Shown: positions 61,701-64,000 of the stretch, one piece after another | How the letters are laid out: the number at the start of each line of letters is the position of its first letter | How positions within the stretch are numbered: position 1 is the stretch's first letter | Origin: Apiosordaria backusii | Lineage: Eukaryota; Ascomycota; Sordariomycetes; Sordariales; Lasiosphaeriaceae | Reading direction: 5' to 3' | DNA length: 64,000 bases | NCBI GenBank assembly: GCA_030549205.1 | Contig: JAUKTV010000003.1 | Coordinates: forward strand, 124,001-188,000 | Notes under the pieces: model-generated | What the model was told of the DNA's origin: nothing | The model's input: the letters and a program-made list of their open reading frames with translations, nothing else | Database searches by the model: none | Made by a program: the position numbers and the translations under genes

Positions 61701-64000
61701 GTCGTTGTCGGGTCCTGCGAGGGTTGACATGGGCGGCCGATCTGCAAGACAACGTGCTCCTTCTCAAAGTGGAAGCTTAGTGCTGGGAAGCTGCATGTGG
61801 ATTCTTGTTTATCGACCATTTTGCCAGGCCTTTTCTCCCGGTCACATTGTCGCAATGGATGGATTTCAGTCGTTCTTGACCGAGTCGGAGCGGTGAGCCA
61901 TTGCAGAGCACCCGATGGGCTGAAAAGGGAAGGACCATTCATTGCCTTACGCAGGCACCTGGCAGAAAATACCGCGAAGAGGGTTCTGGATTCTCATGAT
62001 GAAGCAAGAGCGATCTGGACCCCCCACATGAGGTGAAGCACCTGTGGTCTGTGCAGGCAACTTGACACTTCCCACCAATCGCGTGTAAGGCACCGTTGCA
62101 CCCACCCAAAGAAACACTTCTGTCTCGTTACACAACTGAGACTTTAGGGCTCACCATCCACGCAGGTACGGGTCTGCCATCACCCCTCGCCATCGTGACG
62201 ATGCCACTGTGATGTAGGAAGAGAATGCGTCCCAAGAAAGACTGACGAGACTCAATGCCAGCTCTTACTGCGGTAAGCAAGCATCTCGAAGTGGTGCTAA
62301 TTTTCGTCGTCGCGCCGTGCACTTGCGGCGAGGGTCGATCAGTCAGCATTTTACATGTATTAGGTATCTGTAATTCGGGGAAGCATCATTCCTTTTCCCG
62401 GGGCGCCGCAGACGCAGTTGGGCGTCGTAAAACTTGAAGTTGTACGAGCCATTGAGCTTGTTTGAGTACCCATTGGCTCAATCGGTGATAACTGTGCCAC
62501 ACACGGACAATTCGGGAATCTTTTGTGGTGGTAGAAGGAAGAGCCTCTCTTTTCGCACAGAGCAAGATTGCCGACGGCTAGGTTATCACCTCAACTCGGG
62601 ATAGAGCCGGGGGACCTTGCTGTTGATTCCAGCCCGCAGCCGGTCCATCCGCGGCGAGACGGCAACCAATATCGGAGTCGTACGATGCGAGACCCTCTCC
62701 CTCTCGGGCCAGTTTGCTGATGTTGAAGATTGGAGGTTGAGCCCTGCTGGGCTGGACCATTCGGGTCCATTCCTGATGCAGCGTAGTGTAGTCCCTGTCA
62801 GAACCATGACTAGGTACTCCGAAATGACCGATCTCGTTAATCGCTGTGACAGGGAGATCTCAAACCAACAACAGTGATAGGATTGCTATTTGTTTGATAC
62901 ATGCTCGTATCAATCAAAGTTGTGATGACTGACGGGTTGGTGATGCGAGCAGTCTCAGAACAAACATCGCATTCATTCTGCGTGCATGGTCAATCATCGC
63001 TGCATGCAGAGGCATAACACCGTCATGATATTGGCAGGGAGTCTCGGATCCTTGGTTGCCAACCGGGAGGATTGCCGGGACTGGAAACACTCGACAAATA
63101 ATAATGGGAATGCACAACTGTGGCACAAAGGGCCTCGCCGCAGCCTCTAGTGTACGTTGCAAAGCGGTCAACGACATCACAAGAGGTCATCGAGACCGAG
63201 CCTCGGAGAAATGGGAATTGCATCATGCCGGATTTACAGCCTTTTTTTTTTCTGTTTGCTGGCCGGAGATAGGGTTGTCGCTTCCCAAGTTGAATTTCGT
63301 GATGGTTTATTTGTGCTGCCGGTGGTAAAAGCGTCTGTGGGTGGGGATGCCGATGCTCTCATTGGAGAACAGTCTCCGCATTGCATTACTTGCAGAATGG
63401 CGTGCTGCTGAGTGGAAAGACTTCCAGGCTCTGGATCTCAATTGCTCGCATTTTCCTCAATATGATCAATGGTCGCTCACCTCATTTCGACGAGCGCTTC
63501 AAATGGTTGACAAGCAGCTGCGAACTCCTGGTCTGTGCAGACATGCAGTGAGCAATACAGTAGACATTCCAAGCTTGAGGTTTGGTGTCCGGCAACCGAG
63601 CCATGGAAATGAACATTGGGCAAACGCATGATATTAGCCGGTTGACTTTATCTGGGAATATGGAACCTAGACTGGCAAAAGAGGGCCCAGCCAAGAAGTG
63701 AAAGAGGCAGTGGATCAATGGCAGAAAGCGAGGTGGGAGTTGAGATGTTTTCTGTTTCGTCGTGGTTTCAGATCAAGTGATGAGATTGAAGCTTCCCATT
63801 GGACGTCTCGACAGGCTAGGGAAGGGGTGTCTTCCACGTGCAGCCACGTTTTATCCCTGCAGAGATCGCCTGCCCTATCGCTCGTATCGTATCACCAGTT
63901 CCAAGTGGCAGAGACTGACAATGAATTGTCATAACTGTCAAAGACATGGGGTTTTTGTATGTTCTTTTGTTTGGATACTTTTCATCCTCTGCATAGCCGT
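55301..64000. other. 8.7 kb with no recognised gene
   Basis: GC is ordinary, so this is not RIP-type sequence, yet no frame shows a known motif and the longest frames lack ATG starts or family features. The longest is minus-strand 57453-58202 (249 aa from its first ATG), Ser/Arg/Leu-rich, with no recognised domain. A (CAG)7 run lies at 55738-55760. No tRNA, 5S rRNA or transposon ends were recognised. Confidence 0.45.
55738..55760. repeat. (CAG)7 microsatellite
   Basis: Seven CAG triplets followed by CAACAACAG. They are not within a recognised coding frame. Confidence 0.95.

Overview
The window looks like chromosomal DNA of a filamentous ascomycete (Pezizomycotina, most likely Sordariomycetes). 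The evidence is short introns of about 50-100 bp with GTAAGT-like donors and CTAAC-like branch sites, typical fungal genes (alpha-aminoadipate reductase, an alpha-kinase, an S28 prolyl endoprotease, an NLR/STAND relic), and an AT-rich block whose C-to-T and G-to-A damage matches repeat-induced point mutation (RIP). The genus is not determined.

Layout. Bases 1 to about 19,768 are a RIP-degraded transposon island with no living gene. It holds a minus-strand Ty3/gypsy element whose RNase H is split by a solo LTR (3547-4224, target duplication AATAA), a degenerate 12-bp repeat array near 10.3-10.7 kb, and a full-length Ty1/copia element (11261-19763) with two 823-bp LTRs and a TTAAT target duplication. 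The island ends exactly at the copia 3' LTR. Bases 19.8-50.0 kb are ordinary gene territory: a SET-domain protein with a signal peptide and a C-terminal KDEL (+), an alpha-kinase broken by an in-frame TGA (+), a four-TM membrane protein (-), a small Cys/His-rich protein (-), lys2 (+), a vanadium-haloperoxidase-like secreted protein (-), an S28 prolyl endoprotease (+), a truncated NLR relic (+), an MCH1-like transporter (+), TYW4/PPM2 (+) and the mitochondrial phosphate carrier MIR1 (+). Exon joins were worked out by hand and all the intact models close in frame. Bases 50.0-64.0 kb hold no gene I can recognise, only simple repeats, a C/A-rich leader-like stretch and a few weak relics.

The genes do not form an obvious cluster. 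They are mostly housekeeping genes (lysine synthesis, wybutosine tRNA modification, mitochondrial phosphate import) mixed with secreted or accessory genes. The most interesting points are the apparently ER-retained SET protein, the mirror-image mutation gradient in the two copia LTRs, the nested solo LTR, and two decayed regulatory/immune-type genes (alpha-kinase and NLR). No clearly new multi-gene system was found.
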